Assembly: GCF_001941825.1 (NCBI RefSeq) | Contig: NZ_CP019038.1 | Coordinates: forward strand, 2,046,001-2,110,000 | Source of the DNA: Massilia putida | GTDB taxonomy: Bacteria > Pseudomonadota > Gammaproteobacteria > Burkholderiales > Burkholderiaceae_D | Reading direction: 5' to 3' | DNA: 64,000 nt | Shown: piece after piece, positions 17,116 through 24,862 of the stretch | Layout of the letters: every line of letters starts with the position of its first letter | Position numbering within the stretch: the first letter of the stretch is position 1 | Position numbers and translations under genes: made by a program | Notes under the pieces: model-generated | What the model was told of the DNA's origin: nothing | What the model saw: the letters and a program-made list of their open reading frames with translations, nothing else | The model's database searches: none

Positions 17116-17293
17116 GGGGTCAGAGCCCTGTTTGTGGCAATGGTTTCCTGCCACGTTCGGATGTACTCATCCACACTCACCTTTGCGCAACGACCGGGTC
17201 ACCGGTGGCCTTCCATGGTGGCAGACGGCTGGCGAGCAATGCGACGCCGGCATGCGACGTGGAATCAATTGCTCAAAAAAGGGCTCTGCCCCC
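17116..17293. repeat. REP-like inverted-repeat element (GGGGTCAGAGCCC borders)
   Basis: The borders GGGGTCAGAGCCC (17116-17128) and GGGCTCTGCCCCC (17281-17293) are inverted with one mismatch and enclose about 150 bases. An outer CCCCTAAAATTCGGGG hairpin (17104-17119) overlaps the left border. The design resembles REP or MITE units moved by REP-associated tyrosine transposases, but no transposase gene is in this window. Confidence 0.55.
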
Positions 17294-17296
17294 GCA

Positions 17297-18055
17297 TTAC
17301 CGGCGCAGCAGGTGCATTGGGCCGAACAGCTTTTGCATGCCTTCGTGGCGGATGAACGACAGGTTGTACGGGTGCTCGGCGTGGATCTGCGGAAAACCGG
17401 CCGTCTCCGGCACCTTGTTCAACTGCTCGGCGATCTTGCCCCACAACACCAGCGTCGGCTTGTCGGCTTTCTCCGCCAGCGCGGCGAACACGGCGCGCTG
17501 GAACGGCACCCACGCGCGCGCTTCCTGTACCGGCGGCACATGCTTGCGGAACACGAGCGCCGCATTCAACAGCAGGAAACCGTGGCCGAGCAGGTTGTCC
17601 TGCAGTTCGGCCAGCGTCTGGATCGACCCATTCGCCCGCGCCGCCTTCGCGATCGGAGCCAGCGCCGCGCCGCCCGTGTCATCCGGGCTCAGCTGGCCGT
17701 CGGCCACGAGCAGCATCTTCATGAAGTTGCGCAGCGACGTCGCGCGGTTGACGGGCTTCGACAGTCCGGTGTCCGACCACAGCGGTCCGACGGCGCCATC
17801 CATGAAGCACACGCCCGTCGCGCTCTCTTCGCGCGGATATGGGCCCTCCCCCACCAGCACATAGCGCACCGCGTCGAACGGTAGAGCAAACGCCGCGAAC
17901 AGGCGGCCGGCCGTCGGCAGGTAGTGGTCGTTCGCCAGGTCCGGAAGGTAGTCCGGCGTCGCGCGCATCATCGCGTCGAGACCGTCGATGAGATGCGGGC
18001 GCCAGGAGGCGTCGGCACGTTGCAGGGCAGCGGCGATGGGCGCGGGAATAGGCAT
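17297..18055 (-). CDS. uracil-DNA glycosylase-like protein, non-canonical active site
   Basis: A 252-residue protein with the outline of family-1 uracil-DNA glycosylase. YVLVGEGPYP (66-74) stands where GQDPYH belongs, and LLLNAALVF fits the LLLN motif. EHPYNLSF near the C-terminus stands where HPSPLS belongs. The catalytic Asp of GQDPYH is replaced by Gly71 and the following His by Pro74. It may recognise another lesion, or be a binding protein rather than a base-excision enzyme. It is convergent with nothing and divergent from the CBS gene. Confidence 0.65.
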   Translation of the reverse strand: MPIPAPIAAALQRADASWRPHLIDGLDAMMRATPDYLPDLANDHYLPTAGRLFAAFALPFDAVRYVLVGEGPYPREESATGVCFMDGAVGPLWSDTGLSKPVNRATSLRNFMKMLLVADGQLSPDDTGGAALAPIAKAARANGSIQTLAELQDNLLGHGFLLLNAALVFRKHVPPVQEARAWVPFQRAVFAALAEKADKPTLVLWGKIAEQLNKVPETAGFPQIHAEHPYNLSFIRHEGMQKLFGPMHLLRR

Positions 18056-18219
18056 GGCGTCGGTGGAAAGTCGAAGAAGGGCAGATTGTAGCCGAGCCCG
18101 GTTCGCACAAGTCCTCGTTACGCGTTGTTCCGCAATTCAACGTAGCGTCCGACATCCGCGAAAGCGTGCATCATGCATCCCCGTTTAACGCCGTGCGAAC
18201 GTAACGAAGGAGGATCAAC

Positions 18220-18678
18220 ATGCAGACCATTCAGGATGTGATGACCCGCGACGTGCAAAGCATTTCGCCGCAGGAAACCGTGCAGCGCGCCGCACAGATG
18301 ATGGATGAACTGAACGTCGGGGCGATCCCCGTGCTGGACGGCCACAAGCTGGTCGGCATGATCACCGACCGCGACATCACGGTCCGCTCGACCGCGGCCG
18401 GCCAGGCGCCCGGACAGACGCGCGTGAGCGACGTGATGAGCACCGACGTGCGCACCTGCGCACCCAACCAGACCGTGGACGAGGTGCTGGGCCAGATGGG
18501 CGACGTGCAGATCCGCCGCGTGCCCGTCGTCGACGAGCAATCGCACGAGGTGATCGGCATCGTCTCGCTGGGCGATATGGCGGCCAAGCATTCGGCCGGC
18601 ATCGATCACACGCTGGAAGAGATCTCGACGCCGGCCGAGCCGGACCGCTCGGGCATGGCGTCGCAGACGCGGCACTGA
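18220..18678 (+). CDS. CBS-domain protein
   Basis: A 152-residue soluble protein made of two tandem CBS motifs. The first begins VMTRDVQSISPQETVQRAA and ends GMITDRDITVR. The second begins VMSTDVRTCAPNQTVDEVL and ends GIVSLGDMA. Such pairs form a Bateman module that binds adenine nucleotides. No catalytic domain is attached, so it is probably a stand-alone sensor. GGAGG precedes the ATG. The gene is monocistronic and convergent with maiA. Confidence 0.88.
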   Translation: MQTIQDVMTRDVQSISPQETVQRAAQMMDELNVGAIPVLDGHKLVGMITDRDITVRSTAAGQAPGQTRVSDVMSTDVRTCAPNQTVDEVLGQMGDVQIRRVPVVDEQSHEVIGIVSLGDMAAKHSAGIDHTLEEISTPAEPDRSGMASQTRH

Positions 18679-18692
18679 CAGCGGCCGTCGAC

Positions 18693-18717
18693 CACGCGGC
18701 GGGTGCGCCGCCGCGTG
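18693..18717. terminator. GC-rich hairpin between convergent CBS and maiA genes
   Basis: CACGCGGCGG (18693-18702) pairs perfectly with CCGCCGCGTG (18708-18717) across a 5-base loop. No U-tract follows on either strand, so it may slow or stabilise transcript ends rather than act as a classic intrinsic terminator. Confidence 0.4.
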
Positions 18718-18729
18718 CCCCGCCCGGGG

Positions 18730-19374
18730 TTATTCCGCGTCCGGCTGGTTGGACGGATGCGCCGCCACGAAGGCCGGGATCTCGACGCAGGCCGCGTTGA
18801 TGCGTGCGATGTTCGGATACACCGAGATATCGATGCCCTGGCGCTGCGCATTGAACACCTGCGGTACGAGGAAGCAGTCGGCGATGGTCGGCAGATAGCC
18901 GTGACACAGCGGACCCGCGCTGGGATCGCGCGCCAGGTGTTTTTCCAGCACGTCGAGGCCGCCCAGCAGCCAGTGGCGATACCACTGCGTCTTGACCTCT
19001 TCCGACAAGCCGAGCTCGTTCACGAGATAGCGCAGCACGCGCAGATTGTTCACCGGATGGATGTCGCAGGCAACGATCTGCGCCAGCTCGCGCACGCGCG
19101 CCCGCCCGGCGGCATCCTTCGGCAGCAGCGGGACTTCCGGGTACTCGTCTTCCAGGTACTCGAGGATGGCCATCGACTGCGTCAGCGTAATGTAGTCGTC
19201 CTGGAAGGTGGGGACGAGGCCGCTGGGATTCATCTTGATGTAGTTCGCCTGCAGCTGCTCGCCGCCACCGCGCAAAAGGTGCACCGGGACCGCATCGTAC
19301 TGGAGCCCCTTGAGGTTGAGCGCGATACGCACCCGGTACGCGGCCGAACTGCGGAAATAGGTATAAAGCTTCAT
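18730..19374 (-). CDS. maiA: maleylacetoacetate isomerase
   Basis: A 214-residue zeta-class GST-fold enzyme isomerising maleylacetoacetate to fumarylacetoacetate in tyrosine/homogentisate breakdown. The N-terminal motif YFRSSAAYRVRIALNLKG contains the SSxxYRVR signature of the class, and NPSGLVPTF and ACDIHPVNNLRV follow. Its ATG overlaps the stop of the fumarylacetoacetate hydrolase gene, and the two catalyse successive steps. A gentisate-pathway maleylpyruvate isomerase is an alternative reading. Confidence 0.88.
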   Translation of the reverse strand: MKLYTYFRSSAAYRVRIALNLKGLQYDAVPVHLLRGGGEQLQANYIKMNPSGLVPTFQDDYITLTQSMAILEYLEDEYPEVPLLPKDAAGRARVRELAQIVACDIHPVNNLRVLRYLVNELGLSEEVKTQWYRHWLLGGLDVLEKHLARDPSAGPLCHGYLPTIADCFLVPQVFNAQRQGIDISVYPNIARINAACVEIPAFVAAHPSNQPDAE

Positions 19375-20396
19375 TCCTTCCTCCCGTGATAGTGTGCAAC
19401 CTCCTGGTCGATGGCGCCGAAAATGCTGGCGCCGTCGGCATCGAACATCTCGATACGGACAGTATCGCCGAAGCGCAGGAAAGGCGTGCTGGGCGCCCCT
19501 TGCTCGATCGTCTCGTACATACGCAGCTCGGCCAGGCAGCAATAGCCGACGCCGCCGTTGGCGATGCTCGAACCGTGCAAGCTGCCCTGCTTGTTCGACA
19601 CCGTGCCGGAACCGATGATGGAACCGGCGCCGAGCTCGCGCGTCTTCGCGGCGTGCGCGATCAATTGCGCGAAGCTGAACGTCATGTCGTCGCCCGCGTT
19701 CGGACGGCCGAACGGCTGGTCGTTCAACGTCACCTGCAACGGCAGGCACAGCTTGCTGTCACGCCAGGCGTCGCCGAGCTCGTCCGGTGTCACGGCCACC
19801 GGAGAGAACGCGCTGGCCGGCTTCGACTGGAAGAATCCGAAGCCTTTTTCCAGTTCCTTCGGGATCAGGTTGCGCAGCGACACATCGTTGACCAGCATGA
19901 CGAGGCGGACGGCCTGCGCCGCCTGTTCGATGCTCGCGCCCATCGGCACGTCGCCGGTGACGACGGCCACCTCGGCCTCCAGGTCGACGCCCCACTCCTC
20001 GGACAGCACGGCGATCGGGTCGCACGGGCCGACGAAGGAATCCGAACCGCCCTGGTACATCAGCGGATCCGTATAGAACGACGGCGGCACCTGGGCGCCG
20101 CGCGCCTTGCGCACGAGTTCCACGTGGTTGATGTACGCCGATCCGTCGGCCCACTGGAAAGCCCGCGGCAGCGGTGAGGCGCACTCTTCCTCGATGAAGG
20201 ATTCGGCCCCGGCCGCCGTGCCGGCATTCAGCCGGTCGTAGACCTGGCGCAGCCGCGGCGCGACGTGATCCCACTCGTCCAGCGCCTGCTGCAGGGTGCG
20301 GGCGATCTTGGGGACGGCCTGGCAGGTGACCAGGTCCCGGCTGACGACGACGAGCGTACCGTCGCGGCCGCCCGACTTCAGGGTAGCGAGTTTCAT
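19371..20396 (-). CDS. fumarylacetoacetate hydrolase family protein
   Basis: A 341-residue FAH-family enzyme that probably cleaves fumarylacetoacetate to fumarate and acetoacetate. The metal-binding acidic residues are visible in LEAEVAVVTGDVPM and the MLVNDVSLRNLI segment. GSGTVSNKQGS and RIEMFDADGASIFGAI are typical of the C-terminal half. It is translated just before maiA in the same operon. No homogentisate dioxygenase is present in the window, so the rest of the pathway must lie elsewhere. Confidence 0.85.
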   Translation of the reverse strand: MKLATLKSGGRDGTLVVVSRDLVTCQAVPKIARTLQQALDEWDHVAPRLRQVYDRLNAGTAAGAESFIEEECASPLPRAFQWADGSAYINHVELVRKARGAQVPPSFYTDPLMYQGGSDSFVGPCDPIAVLSEEWGVDLEAEVAVVTGDVPMGASIEQAAQAVRLVMLVNDVSLRNLIPKELEKGFGFFQSKPASAFSPVAVTPDELGDAWRDSKLCLPLQVTLNDQPFGRPNAGDDMTFSFAQLIAHAAKTRELGAGSIIGSGTVSNKQGSLHGSSIANGGVGYCCLAELRMYETIEQGAPSTPFLRFGDTVRIEMFDADGASIFGAIDQEVAHYHGRKE

Positions 20397-20486
20397 GGCG
20401 TTTCCTTTAACAATGTTTCCGCCATTAAAAAGTAAAACGGACTATCATACAAACAATATTTTTCGCTCTATTTATCGGACTTTCTG

Positions 20487-21539
20487 ATGAATCCTACCCT
20501 GCGCCAGATGCGCGCCTTCGTTGCCCTGGCAAAGACCGGTAACTTTACGCTTGCCGCGCAGTACATGCACGTTACACAGTCCGCTTTGTCCGGTTTGATC
20601 AAAGAGTTGGAGCAAACTCTCGGCGTCCGTGTCGTCGACCGCAATACGCGGCGCATCGCACTCACCGAAACGGGTAACGAGCTGTATCCCCTATTCAGCC
20701 AGATGATCGACGACCTCGACCGTGCGCTTGCGAACATTGCGGACCAGGCGCAACTCAGGAAAGGCATCGTGCGCGTGGCCGTGCCTCAATTGATGGCGTG
20801 CACCCTACTGCCGCAAGTGATCGCGGCATGGCGCGCGCGTTACCCGGACATCGGCATCAGCCTGTCCGATTCGCCGGTGGAAGCGGTGACGACGCGCGTG
20901 CTGTCCGGCGAGACGGATTTCGGCATCGGTCCCGAACGCGACGGCGCCCCGCAACTGGAAGCGCGCGAATTGATGGAGATGCCGTTCGAGGCCGTCGTCC
21001 CGCCGGATCATCCGCTGGCGCAGCACAGCCGGCTCGGCTGGAGCGACCTGGCCGCGCATCCGCTGATCTCGCTGCGGGGCCAGTTCACGGAGCGGCTGCT
21101 GGCCGACATGGGACGCGGACATGACCGCAAGGAGGACGGTGCGCGCGACGGCGAACGCAGCGCAGAACGCGGCACAACGCGCGGCACAACGCGCGACTCA
21201 AAAGGGGACTCAAAAGGCGCCGCGAAAGGCGACGCCCGGGGCGACAGCCTGCGCGAGGTCGCGCTTAGGCCGGCGCACGAGGTCACGTACATGACCACCG
21301 CGCTGGCCATGGTCGCGTCCGGTCTCGGCGTCACGGTGTGCATGCCGTATGCCGCACCGCTCGTGCGTCTGCACGGCCTGCACATGCTGCCACTCGACAC
21401 GCCGGTCTTGACGCGCCGCTTCTTCGTGTACACGCGCGAGCAGCGGTCGCTGTCGCCGGCCGCGGCCGCGTTCATTGCGTTCCTGTACGAATGGGTCGGC
21501 GCCGACGACAACCCAGCGGGCGCGTTGCGGCCGCGCTAG
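20487..21539 (+). CDS. LysR-family regulator with a repeat insertion
   Basis: A 350-residue LysR-type regulator, divergent from the fumarylacetoacetate operon 90 bases away and its likely controller. The winged helix (1-65) has FTLAAQYMHVTQSALSGLIK. The effector domain (about 92-340) is normal up to TERLLADMGR at 210. Residues about 211-254 are then a charged low-complexity stretch (RGTTRGTTRDSKGDSKG) absent from ordinary LysR proteins, after which the fold resumes at PAHEVTYMTTALAMVASGLG. The DNA of the insert contains perfect 12-base duplications (21171-21218). Confidence 0.88.
   Translation: MNPTLRQMRAFVALAKTGNFTLAAQYMHVTQSALSGLIKELEQTLGVRVVDRNTRRIALTETGNELYPLFSQMIDDLDRALANIADQAQLRKGIVRVAVPQLMACTLLPQVIAAWRARYPDIGISLSDSPVEAVTTRVLSGETDFGIGPERDGAPQLEARELMEMPFEAVVPPDHPLAQHSRLGWSDLAAHPLISLRGQFTERLLADMGRGHDRKEDGARDGERSAERGTTRGTTRDSKGDSKGAAKGDARGDSLREVALRPAHEVTYMTTALAMVASGLGVTVCMPYAAPLVRLHGLHMLPLDTPVLTRRFFVYTREQRSLSPAAAAFIAFLYEWVGADDNPAGALRPR
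21171..21218 (+). repeat. 12-base tandem duplications inside the LysR gene
   Basis: GGCACAACGCGC occurs twice in a row (21171-21182, 21183-21194), followed by GACTCAAAAGGG and GACTCAAAAGGC (21195-21206, 21207-21218). All units are multiples of three, so the frame is kept. They encode the RGT/TRD/SKG repeats. Confidence 0.85.
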
Positions 21540-21572
21540 AATGCAAATCCTTTACGCAACCTCCTGTCATCG

Positions 21573-22145
21573 ATGTCCCACAACACCATTGCTATCAACG
21601 AGCGCATGGACAAGTTCGACAACCACGCCAGCGTCTGGCTGTTCGGCTACGGCTCGCTCATCTTCAAGGCCGATTTTCCCTACCTCGAGCGCCGCCCCGC
21701 CAGCATAGCCGGCTGGACCCGGCGCTTCTGGCAGGGCTCGCACGACCACCGCGGTACGGAGACGGCGCCGGGCCGGGTCGTGACGCTCGTGCCGGACCCG
21801 AGCGCGACCTGCCACGGCATGGCTTACCTCGTCACGCCCGAGGAATTCGCCCACCTCGATTACCGCGAAAAGAACGGCTACCTGCGCCTGGCCACCGACA
21901 TCCGTTTCGACGATGGCGGCGGCACCGAAGGCCTTGTCTACATCGCCACGCACGAAAACGCGGCCTACCTCGGCCCGGCGAGTGAGCGCGACATTGCGCT
22001 GCAGATCGCCACCGCGCGTGGCCCGAGCGGGCCGAACAGCGAATACCTGCTGGAACTGGCCAAGGCCTTGCGCGCACTCGGCAAGCCCGACCCGCATGTG
22101 TTTGAGATCGAACGGCACCTGAAAGAGTTCCAACGCCGGGTCTGA
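21573..22145 (+). CDS. ChaC-like gamma-glutamylcyclotransferase
   Basis: A 190-residue enzyme expected to convert gamma-glutamyl compounds, probably glutathione, to 5-oxoproline. The substrate-binding motif FGYGSLIF and the catalytic glutamate in DYREKNGY are present, with RRFWQGSHDHRG between them, as in ChaC proteins. Cytoplasmic and single-domain. An earlier reading of the first 12 residues (SHNTIAINERM) as a late-start extension is possible, since ATG 21606 is also in frame. Confidence 0.88.
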   Translation: MSHNTIAINERMDKFDNHASVWLFGYGSLIFKADFPYLERRPASIAGWTRRFWQGSHDHRGTETAPGRVVTLVPDPSATCHGMAYLVTPEEFAHLDYREKNGYLRLATDIRFDDGGGTEGLVYIATHENAAYLGPASERDIALQIATARGPSGPNSEYLLELAKALRALGKPDPHVFEIERHLKEFQRRV

Positions 22146-22228
22146 TCAGGCGCGAATCCTGCGCTGCCGTGCGCGGCGCGGCATTGTGTTCTAATCCTGT
22201 CGAGCCATACGCCGATCAGGAGATCACG

Positions 22229-22783
22229 ATGCAGGAGCCGCAACAGCAACAGCCACCACCACGCCCGCCGTCGGCCAGCGAACTCGACGACGACACGCTG
22301 GCCTTCGTGCGCAAGGTCTTCCACTTCGCGCGCACCGGAGAGGCCGGCGAACTCGCGACGTTGCTGGACCAGGGCTTGCCGCCCAACCTGCGCAACGAAC
22401 GCGGCGACAGCCTGCTGATGCTGGCCTGCTACCACGGCCATGCGGACGCCGCCCGGGTGCTGCTGGAACACGGCGCCGATCCCGAAATCATGAACGACGC
22501 CGGCCAGACCCCGCTCGCCGGCGCCGCCTTCAAGGGCGATATGTCGATCGCGACCCTGCTGCTGGGCCACGGCGCGGAGGTCGACAACGCGGGCCCGAAC
22601 GGCAAGACGGCGCTGATGTTCGCCGCCATGTTCAATCGGGTGGACATCGCCCGCCTGCTGCTGGCGCGCGGCGCCGACCCGTTCCGCCTGGACGCGGACG
22701 GGAACGCGATCCTCGACGCGGCGCGCAGGATGGGCGCGGTGGACACGGCCGAACTGCTGGCGGCCGTGACCAACGAGCGCTGA
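22229..22783 (+). CDS. ankyrin-repeat protein
   Basis: A 184-residue protein with four ankyrin repeats from about residue 45 (RGDSLLMLACYHGHADAARV, AGQTPLAGAAFKGDM, GKTALMFAAMFNRVDI and GNAILDAARRMGAVDT). The N-terminus is Gln/Pro-rich. No signal peptide. CAGGAG precedes ATG 22229. A protein-interaction role is likely; the partner is unknown. Similar small ankyrin proteins occur beside catalases in other bacteria, but there is none here. Confidence 0.85.
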   Translation: MQEPQQQQPPPRPPSASELDDDTLAFVRKVFHFARTGEAGELATLLDQGLPPNLRNERGDSLLMLACYHGHADAARVLLEHGADPEIMNDAGQTPLAGAAFKGDMSIATLLLGHGAEVDNAGPNGKTALMFAAMFNRVDIARLLLARGADPFRLDADGNAILDAARRMGAVDTAELLAAVTNER

Positions 22784-22892
22784 GCACTGACGTGGCAGTC
22801 GATGGCGGCCGCGATCGCGCAGGTAGCGCGACGCCGGCCTCGGTGACAATGCTTGAGCTTTGACGTCCGACGGTCGGGTAGACTGGCGCGCC

Positions 22893-24088
22893 ATGAATCC
22901 CTCGCCCGTCCAGAATCCGCCCGCGCCGTCGTCCCGCGCACCCGGCCTCGACCTGCTGCGTGCCGTCGCGATTGTCGTCGTCATGCTGTACCACCTGTCC
23001 AGCCACGGCATCGATATCGCGTGCGCCGGACGGCATGGGTGGATGGGCGTGGACCTGTTCTTCGTGCTCAGCGGCTATCTGATCGGTTGGCAATTGCTGC
23101 GCGACGTCGCGGCGGGACGTATGCCGGACTGGACCGGATTCATCCTCGGCCGGGCGTGGCGCATCCTCCCGGCTTATCTCGCCGTGCTCGCGCTGTATCT
23201 TGCGCTGCCGACTTGGCGCGAGGCCGAGGCCATGCCACCGGTCTGGCAATTTCTCACGTTCACGATGAACGTGCTGCCCGACCACCTCACGCAGCGGGCG
23301 TATTCACACGCGTGGTCGCTGTGTGTCGAGGAACACTTTTATCTGCTGTTGCCGCTGGCCGTCTGGCTGCTCGGGCGCAGGCCAGACGTACTCGCGACGG
23401 CCGCCGGCGCGGCCGTGCTGTTCGGTGGCGGCATGCTGCTGCGCGACTGGCAATGGCGGCATGCGGTCGCACCGCATATGGCGCCCGGTGGAGACATGGC
23501 GCGCGCGATCGCGGGCTATGTCGGCTCGATCTACAGTCCGACCTGGACGCGTCTCGACGGCCTGCTGCCGGCGTGCTGCTGGCGGCCCTGCGCGCCTTCC
23601 GGCCGGCATGGTGGACGCGCCTGCTGAGTCATGGCTGGACGTTGCTGGGCGCTGGCATCGCGCTGCTCGGTGCGGCGACGCAGATCGATGCACTCGGCCA
23701 CACAGGGGCCGTGTTCCTGTTTCCGCTCGTCGCACTCGGCTGTGCGTGCCTGCTGTCCGGGGCGCTGAGTCCGCACACGCCGCTCGGCCGCCAAGCGCTG
23801 CCGGGTGCGCGTGCCCTCGCCCTGCTGGCCTTCAGCCTGTACCTGACCCATCGCCAGGTCTATGCCTGGCTCGACGGCGCGCTGGGCGACAGCGCGGCGG
23901 GCGGCCTCACGGTGGACGTGCCCGCCGCCGGGTTCGTCCTGTACAACGCGGCGGCGTTGTCCGTGGCTGCGCTGCTGTATACGGCAGTCGAGCGTCCGGG
24001 CTTGAAGCTGCGTGCGCGGACGCTCGCCATGCGCGAAGACGGCATGCTGCCGCTCAGCTCCCGGTCGAGCCAGGCTGGCCGCCGCTAG
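22893..24088 (+). pseudogene. acyltransferase-3 family gene split by a frameshift
   Basis: An inner-membrane O-acyltransferase. The first frame reads from ATG 22893 through PGLDLLRAVAIVVVMLYHL, GVDLFFVLSGYLIG and the helix-rich middle to WTRLDGLL, then degenerates and stops near 23627. The next frame continues the protein as GVLLAALRAFRPAWW and on to YTAVERPGLKLR, ending at 24088. Inserting one base near 23566, where the text CTGCTGCCGG would become CTGCTGGCCGG, restores one frame. It may be a true loss or a sequencing error. The 3' end overlaps the PadR gene by 35 bases. Confidence 0.75.
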
Positions 24089-24722
24089 CCGGCCCCTGCT
24101 CGATCTCGGCCGCCGCCCGCGCCAGGATCGCGGCGATACGCCGCTGCTCGTCGACGGATGCGCCGGCGCGCGTCATCAGCGCACGCTTGAGCGCGTGACG
24201 CGCGTCGGCCAGTTCCGCGGACCAGGCACCCCGTCCGCCCACGCCCTCCTCGCCTTCGGCGAGCGCGCTGCGCATCAAGTCCATCTTGTGCGCGGCCTGC
24301 TGCAGCCGGGCGAGGAGCATGTCGACGCGTTCGCGGTTGGCGTCCAGGTGGGCGCGGCCTTCGTCGGACAGCGCGTACCGCTTGCGCGTGCCTTCGAGCT
24401 GGATGGTGACCCAGCCCAGGTCTTCCATGCATGCCAGCGCCGGGTACATCATGCCCGGGCTCGGCGCATAAAAACCGTTCGATCGCGTCTCCAGCGCCTT
24501 GATGAGTTCATAGCCGTGGCTGGGCTGCTCGGCGATCAGCGCCAGCAGCAGCAATTGCAAGTCATCCGACGACAGCTTGCGTCCGCGCGGCAGGCCGCCG
24601 TCGTCCGAGAAGCCGAAGCCGCCCGGCCGGCCGTCGCGGCCCGGATGTCCGCCATGGCCGCCGTGCCCGTGGCGTGGGGAGAATACGGGATGGTGGGGGT
24701 GCATATGGTGTCGCATCTTCAT
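24054..24722 (-). CDS. YqjI-like PadR-family regulator with His-rich N-terminus
   Basis: A 222-residue regulator. The first 30 residues are rich in His and Gly (RHHMHPHHPVF and HGHGGHGGHPGRD), as in the nickel-responsive E. coli regulator YqjI. The PadR winged helix follows (LLLLALIAEQPSHGYELIKAL, SPGMMYPALACMEDLGWV). The C-terminal half is a helical dimerisation region. It probably represses metal or ferric-reductase genes and its own gene. Three tandem 12-base repeats start 8 bases upstream of the ATG. It is divergent from dgt. ATG 24716 is an alternative start. Confidence 0.8.
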   Translation of the reverse strand: MKMRHHMHPHHPVFSPRHGHGGHGGHPGRDGRPGGFGFSDDGGLPRGRKLSSDDLQLLLLALIAEQPSHGYELIKALETRSNGFYAPSPGMMYPALACMEDLGWVTIQLEGTRKRYALSDEGRAHLDANRERVDMLLARLQQAAHKMDLMRSALAEGEEGVGGRGAWSAELADARHALKRALMTRAGASVDEQRRIAAILARAAAEIEQGPASGGQPGSTGS

Positions 24723-24730
24723 TCCATTAT

Positions 24731-24766
24731 ATCGTAAGATACATCGTAAGATACATCGTAAGATAG
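24731..24766 (-). promoter_or_regulatory. three tandem 12-base operator-like repeats before the PadR gene
   Basis: ATCGTAAGATAC occurs at 24731-24742 and 24743-24754, then once more with the last base changed (24755-24766). Minus-strand TTGACT (24782-24787) with a 17-base gap to TATCTT (24759-24764) could be the promoter, so the repeats cover the -10 and leader. This suits autorepression by the PadR protein. Confidence 0.6.
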
Positions 24767-24862
24767 TCGACAAAGTTGATACAGTCAACCATTTTTTGAC
24801 GCTACCCGGCAGCGGAAAGGGACGGTGTACACTGGCGCACACCTTTTTGAGAGCGGGGAACG

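Larger units (their letters stand above)
16955..17296. other. isc leader and REP-like intergenic region
   Basis: A 342-base stretch between the iscR start and the end of the glycosylase-like gene. It contains the isc leader (16955 to about 17050), the IscR-type site and the inverted-repeat element at 17116-17293. No supported coding frame. Confidence 0.6.
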
